This document shows positions 23,550 to 35,200 of a stretch of 64,000 nt of DNA, one piece after another. The notes under the pieces are model-generated. The model had not been told where the DNA came from and did not search any database. It worked only from the letters and a program-made list of their open reading frames with translations. Numbering within the stretch: position 1 is the first letter of the stretch; each line of letters starts with the position of its first letter. The stretch is from Kryptolebias marmoratus. Lineage: Eukaryota; Chordata; Actinopteri; Cyprinodontiformes; Rivulidae. The stretch spans positions 14,604,562-14,668,561 of the forward strand of contig NC_051453.1 in assembly GCF_001649575.2 (NCBI RefSeq), written 5' to 3'. The position numbers and the translations under genes were made by a program.

Positions 23550-24251
23550 TTACAACAGCAGCAGAATGAGGAGGAGGAGGAGCGAGAGCAGGGAGCTGTT
23601 GGCTCCTGCTGCAGCCAGCGTCTGTGTTGCGCCTCGGTTAAAAACCTTAGGAGTACTTGGGGAATTCTGTTTCAGTTTACTGGGCGGCAGCGCCTTCAAG
23701 TCCTCCAGAGCGCCGTAGGCTGCCATAGAAAACTCTGGATCTCCTGTAGTCAACAAGTCAAACACGCAGGATTGAAAGTACACGTCCTCCACCTGCAGAG
23801 TCTCTCTGCACTTCGCTGTGGCCCTCTCCACCGTGTAGATCTGGTGGGGGGGCCGCAGGGGCCCCAGCTCGGTGTTTGTGCCCTGCGGGTGCGGCTGCTG
23901 GCTCTGACGGCTCAGCGTGTGCTCTCTGATGAGCTCGTTGCGCGGGCAGCCGTGCAGGCACAGCTGCAGGCCACCGCTGTCCTCGGAGGAGTCCAGCGTG
24001 TCTTCCGGCATGCGGATGGCGAAGGTCAGGTAGCTGCCCACACGTCTGACGATGATGGAGGTGCCAATGTAACGGGCCTGTATCTTCACGTGCCGGCCCA
24101 CGCCGGAGCCGCCGCGCTCGGCGATGGTCAGGCTGCCGCTCTCGCCGCCACTCCGAGTCCCATCCAGAAAGGCCAGCGGCAGATCTTCAGTGGTGGCCTG
24201 GTAAACCTTTTGCTCGGTACAACCATGATATGACTTGAAGATCACTGTAAT
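23550..24251 (-). CDS. rgmd: rgm exon 3: vWF-D remainder, C-terminal domain, GPI tail
   Basis: The acceptor ctgtttcag|ATT opens the frame [18 protein letters not shown]. Further landmarks are [73 protein letters not shown] and [12 protein letters not shown], ending in a run of Leu/Ile and TAA at 23550-23552. The C-terminal part contains the neogenin-binding region in family structures. The hydrophobic tail without basic residues after it is a GPI-attachment signal. Confidence 0.95.
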   Translation of the reverse strand: MTVIFKSYHGCTEQKVYQATTEDLPLAFLDGTRSGGESGSLTIAERGGSGVGRHVKIQARYIGTSIIVRRVGSYLTFAIRMPEDTLDSSEDSGGLQLCLHGCPRNELIREHTLSRQSQQPHPQGTNTELGPLRPPHQIYTVERATAKCRETLQVEDVYFQSCVFDLLTTGDPEFSMAAYGALEDLKALPPSKLKQNSPSTPKVFNRGATQTLAAAGANSSLLSLLLLLILLLL

Positions 24252-27200
24252 CTGAAACAGGAGAAGAAAAATATTAAAATTTAACACTTTTCCTATGTCA
24301 AACATCATAAAAAGACAAAAGAAAGTGTTAAAAGGCTTCCTAATTACGCAATACAACAAACAGCCACTAAGTGGCAGCAGAAAACTAAAAACTCTCCTGA
24401 TGGGACAGCTGCCCTGGTGTATCACATTGTTTACATTTTCTTTAAACAATAAATGAGTGCTCCTTACTTTGATTTATTGTTAAATTAAAGCTATAATCTG
24501 TCGCCTCTCATTTTCTTTTTAAAACAATTAAAACATTAAGTCTGCTGGATGAGCTGCCTGTTGCTCTGTGGCTCCCGGCAACTCCTTACTGAGCAAAGCT
24601 TTTAAAAATTTGAGGAAACTTCCAAATATCTTGACAAAATAGTACCTTTGGTTAAATGTATGCTTACGTGAAGTTAAAAAAGCACCGTGGGACATCAGGT
24701 TTTAACACTTGTCTAAAATCCCTAATGAATATATATTTAAGAAGACAAGCTGTTGTTTTATGTGGAAAATTTAAATCAGCGTGTTTATAAGAGTCAACAA
24801 AAGGAGCGAAATGAACTCATCGTTAGATGCATGTTTTCCTCTACACAACTTTCAGCACAAAGGTGACTCAAAAATACTGGCCTGAAACTTATTTAATAAC
24901 AAAAATCTAAAAAAAAAAAGAAAGTCCTCGCCGCTGGCCAATTATTTCTTTATTTTTCCAAATGATTCCATATTTACACAAAAAGCACCGAGTTAATTAT
25001 TTGACCAGAGGGGTGAAAAAACATTCCAGTCCGTGGCGGTGGGGGAAAATGTTGGAGCGAGCGTTAATCACTACCATATGACCACCCATGTGTTAAAGGT
25101 AGAGCACTCATGCATGTCTGTGATTCAACACCAGCGAAGGACACCCCCCACCCCCCACAGATCTGAAGGAGCTGCAAGACACGAGGAATGCTGGAGACCA
25201 GAGAGGCACCACGGAAACACGATTCACATGTTTGATTCTTCGTGGCACTAATGGCGGTGTTTGAGCTAGCGAGCTAGCATTGGAGAGGCTGTCTGTTTAC
25301 GTAGGGCACTCGTTTCAAACATGCTGTCAAGTGAGTGGCTGCTTCTGCTCACATGTGGCTACAGCTAAAGAGGGTTTCCACCTATTGCACATTAAATGAG
25401 CATATATAACAACTGATTGTTTTATTCAAGTCTGCTTTTATGTTTGACTTTTTCTTACGAGAATACGAACAGATGTATTTAATGCATGCACTGAGGACGA
25501 TTCTTTAAAGTGTCAGAAAGCAGAGAGGAAAGACTTTAACGCTCCAGGTTCAGCGTTACCTTGCTGGTTGCTGTCGCGCTGGACCCCAGGACAACAGGGA
25601 CGTTGGTCACCTGCACCGACAGGAAGCGGTTATCAATCAGAGGCCACGCCCCTTCCACCTTGCAAGTCTGAAACTCGTCGCGAAAAGTCCGCAGGTGCGG
25701 GTCGCCGAATAATCCACAGTGGGCGTACTTCTTCTGCAGGCCGGCCGAGCCTGACGCCAGGGCCCGGCTCTCGTAGTTGCAGAGCTCCGGCACGGCCGGC
25801 CGGGATGTGCTGGAGACCTTGGCGGAGGACGTGGGTCCGTCACTGGAGCAGTTGTGCTGCGAGAATAACTCCTTGATGCGGAAGACCGCCGAGTGGTAAA
25901 CCAGGTCGCCCCTGCAGCTGCGCGCCTGCCTCCGGGTGCACAGGGCATAGGCCCGCAGGGCGGTGCAGTAGTCCACGTCCAGAGCCGCGTCCTCCTGGAG
26001 GCCACTGGCTGGTGAGGTAGACGCCACGTACTCCGCATTACAGCGCTGGATTCGACACTGCTGGCAATGAGCTGAAATAACAAAACAAAAACAACTATCT
26101 GTGATACAGTTTCATTAAAAATATTTGCTCAGCTATTTTTCAGACCACCATCTACTAATCTGAGCGTTGCTTCAGCCCTGCCCGAGACAGCAAAGACTAA
26201 ACTTTTCCACTATCAAGTTTAGCTGAATCAGGAGAGCCATTAAAACCCAAACGTTCGCTGCTGGGGGAATCTAACCTATGTTAGTTTGTCCGAAGGTGTT
26301 GAGATGGTTTGGCCATCTGTAAAAGCAACTGAAATGTATTAAACCTCACTACAAGGCACTGAAAGGCTCAAGATATTGGGGCTGCTAATCTCAACGCTTG
26401 CAAAACAACTTAAAGTCCCAACAGGAAGCTGGGAGGCACTGAAAGCAGGGAGTTGTTATGTTTAAGTGGTGCAAACTCAAGATTTTGTGCTTCACTTTAG
26501 GTAATGGCTCACAAGTAAGTTATTTGCTCTCAAAAAAAAAAAAAAATCCAAAGAAACCAACTGCTACTTTGAGAAACAAACAAGTGTGCAGCTTAATCAC
26601 TGTTTCCAGTTTTCGAGCTACTTTTGAAGGAGATGTCTGTAATGGCTGGCATGGCAACTGCGCCTGTAAGGTGGAAACACTGGATAAGGCTCGAGCAGAA
26701 TCGCCGGCGCTTTTACTGCAAAAACCGGGGCAGCAGCTGCGACAGAGTGCTCTCCGGGTACCGCAACAAAATAATCTGGTGTTTACTCCACAGTGCCGAC
26801 TAATCCTCCCTACAGCTTGGACAAAGACGACAAAGCAAACATGGAGATTTCACACCGGTGCACATAAACATTGTTGCACAGTTGTTGTTGTTGTTTTTCC
26901 TTTACCCCCACGTTCACACGTCTGTTGCCCTGACAGGGCGGCAAAGATGATTAATGAATCTCCCAGTCGGTGCACTTAAAAAAAAAAAAAAACAAGCTCT
27001 GATGCATCGGAGGTCAAATTAGAGCTGAATCCCAGGCTTGTTGTGGGGTCACTCGAGTCCGCCCACGATTGACACTTTTGGACAATCACTGCCACCAACA
27101 AATGTGCATTTCCCTGAAGGGTCTTTATGCCCCAGCACTTAAAGACCCACCAAGTGTGACAAGCTTGCAGGAGAAGCACAAAATCACAAAAACAGAACAG

Positions 27201-29045
27201 AGTTAATAGATCTGAGTTAGATAAAGAAGAGAGGAAACCTTAGTTATAATTAGTCTGAGACGAGACAGCGATGGGTGATACGCCAATATCTCCTTTTATC
27301 TATCAGAGTTTAAACACTTTTGCCTGTTTCTGTTTGCTCTAATAATCTAATTAGCGATAAATAAACTATCAATGACGAAAGTAAATAACGCCACAGCTCC
27401 GCAGAAGCCTCAGTGCAGCTGATGTCTCCGCAGGTTTTTTTATCGATTTGCCCCATCATGTAAACAATCAGCAGTGCTGTGAGGTAACCGCCTGATCTCA
27501 ATCTGCCCAAAACGACTCGATTCATTTGCAAAAACACCACGATCGCCTCTCTTCTCAGGCACATGTCCTGCTGGAGGGACAGCAAAGCAGGGCTAAGAAC
27601 ACCTGGACGGGTTTAACACTTGATTTTTAAAAAAATCTAAAACACATATACAGGAAACAGTTAGGAAAGAAGCACAGTTTTTGTTACTTTTACCTACAGA
27701 GCTGCATCATCCTATCCACCTTCTCACATTTCAAGCACATTTCAACACTTGAGTCAGCTTCAACAAAGTCCAAAAACAAGAAGAACCCTGACATTTTACA
27801 CCCCAATTACAATCACCAGTTTCTTTTTTTTATAATAATCAATTAATTAGCCATTATAATCCAAGAATAATCAAAAAGTATGAGCCAGCCACCAAGCAAA
27901 TACTCAGATTATAACATAACAGCACACAAAAGGTTACTTTTCCAAACTAGTTTTCAAAGTTTACCAGCTTTATAATTATTTGATGTTTTAGTAAATGCAT
28001 TTAAGATTAGCTCCTATCTGAACAAACCCACACAATAATCGGGTTATTCTTCTCAATGCACGTTAGGTGGCTTCAGCATATCGATAAAGCCCGTTTAGGA
28101 TCAGCTCTCTGACTGGGATTTCAATTCCTGATGAAAAACCTCAGCGTGCATTATCACCAAAGTTGTGCTGCATGCGATAGAAATCAAACAAATCCAAACA
28201 AAGCGGAAACCTGAGTGCGGTACAGAGGTTTTTACGAGCCCAGGCTGAGTTTGAGGAGCGAGCAGAGGCCAAAAAGTTGAACCCTAAATGCGTGATGGCT
28301 AACACGTAATAAATGAAAAATAAACAGAAAACAAAGCGGCTTTCTGGGCTGCAGCGGCAAGTAAAAGATAAGAAACCTCTTGGGGAAGTTGTATCTCGGT
28401 TATATGTGATATATTCGACCGAACAGCGGTACTTTTGTGGTTTAAAAAGAACAGAAGAAGAGAAGAAAAAAAACAGAAGAAGAGAAGAAAAAAAACTTTT
28501 CGCTTCGGACTGCCTGCCGGAGCTGGACGCCTGTTGCTAGCGAAGCTATGCTAACTGGAAGCTAACCTAAAAAAAGGTTCAGAAACACAGGAACTGCTCC
28601 CAAAGGGAAGTAAGTGGGGATTGATAGGGGCAGCTGGCGACATGTTGTGCGGCGGTGCTAAATAATAATAAAATAATAATAATAAAAATGGGAAATGTTG
28701 ATGCTGTTGTCCGAGAAGTGCGTCAAACTCGTGCTGCTCGGTTAGCAGCCGTAGAAGAAAGTGCTGCGGACACTTTTTGTTCCCGGGAGCGGACGGGAAA
28801 CTTTTCATCTTTACCCCTCTCGACAACGATATATATTAAGTGTTTATATGAGCAACACGACTTTTAAAAAACAGTTTCCAATCTCCACCTCCATTGTGGG
28901 GGATACAGCTTTGTATGGAGCGGAGTTAGGTAAGAGAAGAGCTCCGCTTACCTGGTCGAAAGAGCAGGGAAAGTAAAACCATCGTCCACGACAAACAGTC
29001 CCAGAGCTGCCGCTTAGCCGTGATTTGAGGTCCGCTTCTCCCCAT
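23550..29045 (-). CDS. rgmd: Repulsive guidance molecule (RGMD/RGMB-like), complete, three exons
   Basis: Exons 29045-28952, 26071-25560 and 24251-23550 join in phase (1, then 0) to a 435-residue protein, the usual RGM length. Order: signal peptide (1 to about 31); Cys-rich N-terminal domain starting [15 protein letters not shown] (RGD at 85-87); N-glycosylation site NCS (105); [12 protein letters not shown] with the self-cleavage bond in GDPH (154-157); partial vWF-D domain ([14 protein letters not shown]); Cys-rich C-terminal part ([15 protein letters not shown]); and a Leu-rich tail with likely GPI site near GANSS. RGMs are GPI-anchored BMP co-receptors and neogenin ligands. The RGD is RGMA-like, while CRIQRC and [11 protein letters not shown] are RGMB-like; with celf5 next door this suggests fish rgmd. 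RGMB is the alternative. Confidence 0.93.
24252..25559 (-). other. rgmd: rgm intron 2
   Basis: This 1308-bp phase-0 intron separates the two large exons, as in other RGM genes. It contains only A/T-rich sequence and a C-rich run near 25141. No repeats of note. Confidence 0.9.
25560..26071 (-). CDS. rgmd: rgm exon 2: N-terminal domain to start of vWF-D
   Basis: The acceptor ttatttcag|CT completes the Ala codon; the donor is AGCAAG|GTAACG in phase 0. It encodes [48 protein letters not shown] and [15 protein letters not shown], then [14 protein letters not shown] and GSSATATSK. The N-terminal three-helix domain binds BMP2/4 in the family. The GDPH site for acid-labile autocleavage is intact. 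GC content is clearly higher than in the flanking introns. Confidence 0.95.
26072..28951 (-). other. rgmd: rgm intron 1
   Basis: This 2880-bp phase-1 intron separates the signal-peptide exon from the rest. It includes a perfect 22-bp tandem duplication (28451-28494, unit ACAGAAGAAGAGAAGAAAAAAA). ORFs such as 26458-26979 have no recognisable domain. Confidence 0.9.
28952..29045 (-). CDS. rgmd: rgm exon 1: start and signal peptide
   Basis: From ATG at 29045 the frame reads [20 protein letters not shown], then [11 protein letters not shown] and the first base of an Ala codon at the donor CGACCAG|GTAAGC. The [10 protein letters not shown] stretch is the hydrophobic core of a signal peptide. The frame stays open upstream to an ATG at 29216 and includes TGWIGMGR, which resembles the GWMGMGR of RGMA, so a longer N-terminus is possible. 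I chose 29045 because the upstream extension is low-complexity (Leu and Ser runs from AAC and GAG repeats). Confidence 0.8.
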
Positions 29046-29420
29046 ACCAATCCATCCAGTTAGAATGGAGTTCCTCGACTGCTTCTCATCGACGCTGCGG
29101 CTGCTGGAGGGGCAAGGGGAGGAGGAGGAGGAGGGGGGGAATAACAACAACAACAACAACAACCAAAAAGAATCAGACCAAACTTCGTCTTCCTTCCCCA
29201 AGCAGAGCGCTGTCATTCAAAGAGAGGGGCCCCCTTGTCTTCAGGAGGGAGGGGTCTGAGAGCGGAGACGGGGCCCCAGAGGTGCCTGCTGGCCAATGAA
29301 AGACTAATTATTCTCCAACCACTTGATTTTTTTTTTTCATGTAATTACTGGAGGACAGGGGCGGTGGGGAAGGAGTGAGAGAGGTGTGAAATTATCATTT
29401 CCCCAGAATTAAATCAGGAG
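29046..29420 (-). promoter_or_regulatory. rgmd: Presumed rgm 5' UTR and proximal promoter
   Basis: Directly upstream of the rgm start are GAG and AAC repeats (29120-29163), a G/C-rich stretch and an inverted CCAAT box (29293-29297 on plus) about 250 bp from the start codon, next to GACTAATTATT. No clear TATA box is seen. A further upstream untranslated exon cannot be excluded. Confidence 0.4.
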
Positions 29421-32198
29421 TCAGTCTGATGGTGAAAACTAAGTCCATGCTAACATATGAATCACAGATTTAAAGCTGTTTTTTTGTTTGTTTTTTTTTC
29501 ACCAACAGGCTCAAACACCCTATTTTGAGTCCCCCATTCCCCCACCCCTCAAGAACAAATGCGAGTCTTCAGCATCAAGCAGGATTGTGTCACCTGTTGT
29601 TCTCACACGCAGGACCCGGTGCTAAAATAATTGGGCCTGACTGACAATTGGGAGTGCAAAATGCCGAGCAAAGCTCTCTGAGGTGGGCTTGCAAGCTGCT
29701 TAAAAATAGTTCAACTCATGCTAGGCCACTATTTGCTTCTATCTCTTCTCATATTAAAAAAAGAAGCGTTCTCCACCCCGGTGATCTCTTGCACCGTTAC
29801 ATTTTCCATTACATTTTCGGTTGGTTAGCAGCTCGTGTGTTACTCCTTCCCCTTTGTAGCCAACTTTCCATCCCTCTCGCTCCTTCAACAGCACTCTGTC
29901 TTTCATTTGCACAGCTGCTGTGAGGCCGGGCCATCTGCAAGGCAACACAGACCCACCAGATTTCTGCCTTTTGCCCGGGACACGTTGTGGGGCGTTTATT
30001 TGTGCCGGGCAAAGTGAGGAATCTGGGCAATTACCGCCTGAAACGTTGATATTAAGCAAATCGACGGTTAAGGTTTTGTGTGATCCCCATGATTGAGTTA
30101 AAAGTTGGGGCTTGGTTTGGGTGCAGCTGGAACATTTGGGTTGTCGTAGCTATGGGTCTCTCTCCCTGCGCCTCCCTCCTGGTTTTATGAGAGAGAAGTG
30201 AACCCAGACAGTTACTGGATCACTGGTTTTTCTGCGGGCTCCTCCAGCTGAACAATTGTGTGATTCAGGTGGCCTGTCAGTCTCGTGAAAGATCTTCACC
30301 GGGGGGACCCTGTTTGTGTGGGGGCTGATATGTGCACACATGCAGCACTGGTCACAAACTTGGACACATAGTATGCACGTCTCCAAGCGTTTGTCTGGTG
30401 CCGTACCCATAGGCTGTGGTGATGTGGGACGGATGAAAACGGCTCAGCCTGAGTGGCACAGCTTTGGGCCCCTCCGTCACACTGGACCCACTGTGGCGAG
30501 CCCACCGTCCCAGTAGGGATCGACCTTACCCCGTTTGCTCGGCTAAATTCGGAGGCTCGCAGTCACATTTTGGATCCGCGCAACGGCTCGCGCGCCATTT
30601 TCTTCCTCCGTGGCAGAGCAGCCAGCGGCGCAGATCTGGAGGAGCGGTTAGTGACTGACTGGCTTATCTGGCGGCAAATGCAAACAAATGTCCTCACCTG
30701 TTGCAACGTGTGTCTCCAAGAGCAAGAAATGTCATTTCCTGGGAAACAAAACACATCATTTACCTAATGTAATGACAGGTTCACATGACTTTTTTGTTTA
30801 TATAAATTAGTAAGAATGATAAAAAAAGTGTGTTATATAAAAGCAACAAAGTCAAAGCTCTTGTTTTATACTCAATAAGCTGCTGTTTGCTAAATGACCC
30901 ACAGTGCCGATGGCCACTGAGGCAAACAGTGAATTGATCCAGGTGGATGGTAAGGATGAATTCAGCACATGAAAGAAGCTCAGAGACCGCCTGTCAGGCT
31001 TGATGGGTGGAGAAAGAGCTCTTTCTTCTTGTCTTTCCTTCTGAGCGTATTGCATTGCATGGCCCTGCACATATGTACACGCCATTAAGGCTAAAACAAG
31101 TAGGAAGGAATGAAGACGACAAATAAAATGGAGGCGCATCGGACAAAAAGCAAAAGCAAGTGACCTGCTAAAAAGTTGGGAACCCGATTTAGTACAACCA
31201 AGAAAAAACAAAAGGTAGCAAGTCTTAAAACTTTCAGAAATAAGAGGAGAACTTAAAGTCTTGGGTAAATATTGGGCGATGTTTGAAGTGAAAAAGGCAG
31301 GAGGAGGGGGGGGGGCAAAAAGTAACACTGCATTGTTAAAAAAGCAGGACTTAAAGAATGTAGAGCAAAGCAAAGGGGGGAGTGAGGAAGAGAGACTAGA
31401 AGAATAAGGGGGGGAAGGGAGGAGAAAAAGGGAGAAAAAAAAGAGGGAATGAGGGATTGGGTTTCCTCTGACAGTGTGTCTGGGCAGCTCCACATGTTCC
31501 TCATTAAGGTCCTCACACTGTGGGACCAGCTCCACACCAGGATGCTTGTTTTTGTTATTAGGCTCAACGTGCTGTGGTCTAGTGGAAGCCCAAAAAACAA
31601 GGCTGGTACCGAAGCAGCTCCACGACCTACTGTCATCAAACAGATCCAATCAAGTGAGCGGAAGTATTGATCTCAGTCGCATGCTGTGCCTTACACTCCT
31701 CTTTTACCCCATTAATTACACAATGTCGAACTAGCCAGGCACTTTTGTTGCCAGCGGACACAATAGGAGTTACTTTTGGAAGTGGGCTGTTTCCAAAAAA
31801 AAATAATTAAAAAATAACATAAAGGGGCAAGAATGGGATGAGGGTTCACGCCACTGAATTTTGTTGAATTTCATGCCCATCTAGATCCGTCAGCTGCGAC
31901 GCCTCTCATGTTTCTTCTGGAGGCTGATAACATCAGAGATTGGAATCAGAAGCAACACGCGCCCTCTGTGGCCTCTGCTAACGCCACGCGGATGCGATGG
32001 GAGAGACACGCTTATTGAATTTTGCACAGGAACCTGGAGCAAATTGACTGTTTTTGTTTTTGCTTCGTTTTTTTTTTTTTTTTTTTAGTGCCTCCGTCTG
32101 AAATGAAGTGCCTCGTGGCCCAGCTGGGGCCCGGAATGAGACAGAGATGTAGAAATAAAGTGGTACAGGCCGCTTGCTGTTAGAGGGGGGGGGAGCTG

Positions 32199-32216
32199 TT
32201 ATCTCCAGGGAGATAA
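32199..32216. promoter_or_regulatory. Inverted GATA-type palindrome
   Basis: TTATCTCC-AG-GGAGATAA is a perfect 8-bp inverted repeat with a 2-bp spacer. Each arm holds an AGATAA core, so it presents two GATA-factor sites in opposite orientation. It lies about 3 kb upstream of the rgm start. Confidence 0.4.
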
Positions 32217-35200
32217 GGGAAACTGTGGTGTGAGTGTATATGAGGCGAAGCTGATAGCATCTCCTCTCAAGGATCCCACTTACGGCGCCCTGATTGATAG
32301 CTGACAGAACAAACTGGGAGGCTTTGGGAGTGTTTTTTTCTGGGTGCCTCTCACTAAGTATTCACACAGGCATCTGTTTACTGCGCTCCTTTGGATCTTT
32401 TGTCTTTGAGTAAACAGGAGTAATCACACATGCTTGTCATCTGTGGAGAGAAGGCACTAGCCTGGATATTACTACTAAAAAAAAAAACAGTTCAGTTAAA
32501 TCAAGAAAATGATAGATTCTTTAACTGATTAGACCTTTTTATCTGATTGTATCTGCCCTAATATAGTTCCACACGTGATAATCAGGTCTTCTATTCGTTT
32601 TTCACAGGACAAATATTGACACAGAGAATGGACAGTCAACCGACAGGTAACCCTAGCTCTGGGGTCACGGGGTCATCCCAGCCTGATGAGGGATGATGAG
32701 TAAAATAAATGGAGAGCAGCACACAGAGGAACCTCTGATGTCCTCGGTCTAAAGGGAGAGCGGGAGAGTTCAGGGCTGTTTGGCCTCTGACCCACACCCC
32801 GCACACATGATTGTGTGTGTTTGTGGAGTTAAACCTCTCTCCAGTCTTAAGTTCTTCAGTATTTTTCTGCTTTTTCTTTTCTTTTTGAACAAGTAGGTTT
32901 GCTGCAAAGCCCCATGAGGCTTATTCCAATAGCACAACTTTGTTGGAACACGCCTCGTCTTTTTTTTTTTTTTCCCCGTCAGCTTTCCTCACGTTCAGAG
33001 AATCAAAAATATGCTTGCACGCCTCTGCACACGTCAGCGCGGCGCTCGCGCTCCGACTGTCAGATCAGATGGAGGTGTAAAAAATAAATAAATAAATAAA
33101 ATAAACGCACCTCAATCAATGTCTTGCATTGTAAATGTTCTCTGGTTGTTTTGCAAAGACAGGACAGTCAGTCAGAGATGCCAAGCGCTGACTTTCGCAA
33201 TGTTTTTATTGCCTTTGACATTGGTGAAATTTACAGTCAAGGGCTTGAGTGCATTTTATGTCACATCAGAAATGGTTTGCCCAGGTTGTACACTTCCTTG
33301 TCAAAGCGTTTTTTCCTTGATGTGGCACATTTTTAAAGCTGGTTAAAGAGTACTTTTTGTGTGCTTCCGACCCTTTGGGTTTTGTATCTGAAGCTTGCTC
33401 GGCATCTGTGTCAAAGCCCTCACTTAGTCGGCAACAGTTGGCTGCCTGTTGTTCCTGCCCTTCCCCCTCAGACAACTGTCCTGAACCAGTTACAGACAGA
33501 ACGACTACAACAACTGCAAAATTACTGCCTTTTCATTTTCCACACCTGGTTTACCGAGGTTTTTGTAGTTGTTTGTTTTATTCCCCCTTCTTATCTTGAT
33601 TCAAAGCACAAAAAGAAAGAAAGAAAACTGAACTGCCCACCCTTAAATTTGGGACATCAGTATAGCTGTTTTTTTTTTTTATTATTATTATTCGTCTTCT
33701 CCTTCTTGCATTGCAGCAGATGTTTCCCACGTTCAAAGTAGATATATTGTGTTATGGAATCATGCAAATTCAAGACACAACCCAGGATCACCTGCTATGT
33801 TAATGAAGGGTCTATCAGCGCTCCGTTGGGCTCCAAAAGGAGTTAGATTTATGGCTGCAGATGGTCTTTTCAAATTCATAAAGCATTTTATCATCATTTT
33901 ATCACATAGAATTATCTTGAAATCTTAATTAACAGCCTCAGGTGGGAGAGGATCTGGGAATGTCATGAGTCATGCCAGAGAGGAGCACACACACACACAC
34001 ACACAACAAACGAGGAACTTACCTCGGGTAGGCTTGTGGTGAATTCTGTGATGCAAACTGGAGCACAGACACTGTCAATGCCTCACTGCCCCCTACAACC
34101 TCAGCCGGCCAACTAAGAACTCGGGCAACACGAGGGGCAGATAGCCATTGGGATCGAGGCACATGACAACAGCTGTCTGGTCCACGATTCGGCACTTTGA
34201 TTAGAGAAAGATGGTAGTGAGTGATGGGGCCTAATTCCTACATATCTGGGCAGGGCACTTCTGAGAAGAGGAAAGAAGCGAAAGCAGCGAGTGGAAAAAA
34301 GACTGGAGCGCGATCACATGTTGCACTCCCATGCAAACACGCCCATTCTGATTTACAGTTAAAAATGCCATATTTAGAGATATTTATAGGCCTGTATCAA
34401 TGTCTCGAACAAGCATTCTGTATCCTCCGAGGTCTATCATAGACACAGACTAGAGTCAAACGTTGGCTCTACGTTTTAAACTCGCTTGATTATCTGCTAT
34501 AAAATCAGTCGCATCTACACGACACTAATCTAACTCGAGTTTTTTGGCTTTGTTTTTCCAAACACCTGAGAAATTGCAGATTAAGCTTGAATCAACAAAA
34601 CAGAAAGCAGACGCAGCGTTTCCTCTTTCATGTGGCGGCGCCGCTAAAATTCGATACGAGCAGAATTTGCAAACAAGAGAGATCATGCCCCGTAAAGTGT
34701 GTTTGGTTATCAGTTGGCTCCTGCGAACAGGCCGAGGTAGAAGCGAATGTGATTTCCCAGACTTGACTTAGCGTGCTCGCTTTGGGGATGTGTGGATGCG
34801 TTCCCAGTGATTTATAGATGTGGAGTAGTCAGCCACAAGGCCTCGGGCTGAAGCAGACAGGGGGGTGAGCAAAACAACAGCACTTAATTCAAGTCTGACA
34901 ATTTTTTTTCTACTTTTCTGCAGGAAACCCACGCAGACTGCTTTATCAAACCTTTCAGGTGCCCTGTTTTTTTGTAAATTGCTGCAAGTAAACACAAATC
35001 TCACATAAACACAGCTGAGAGAAAAACAAAGAGAGAGAGAAAAAAACATGATCTGCTTTAGTTTTATTGAACTCTCCATGCTGAATACATCTTTGTGACT
35101 TTCCTGGGAAAACCTCCATGGAAACAGATGTGATTTTCCAATAAGTGATTCCTAATCCTGCATGCATTTTTCTCAGTTGCACATTTGCACAAACGCCTGA

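Noticed and set aside
23451..24233. 260-residue plus-strand ORF
   Set aside because: It is the antisense of rgm exon 3, whose minus-strand frame has clear family identity and splice sites.
30300..30770. GC-richer block with several overlapping ORFs
   Set aside because: There is no domain, no convincing splice pair and no family match; left as unassigned flank.
30852..31649. 265-residue minus-strand ORF
   Set aside because: Its Ser/Leu/Pro/Phe-rich centre is produced by a purine-rich tract on plus; no domain and no splice support.
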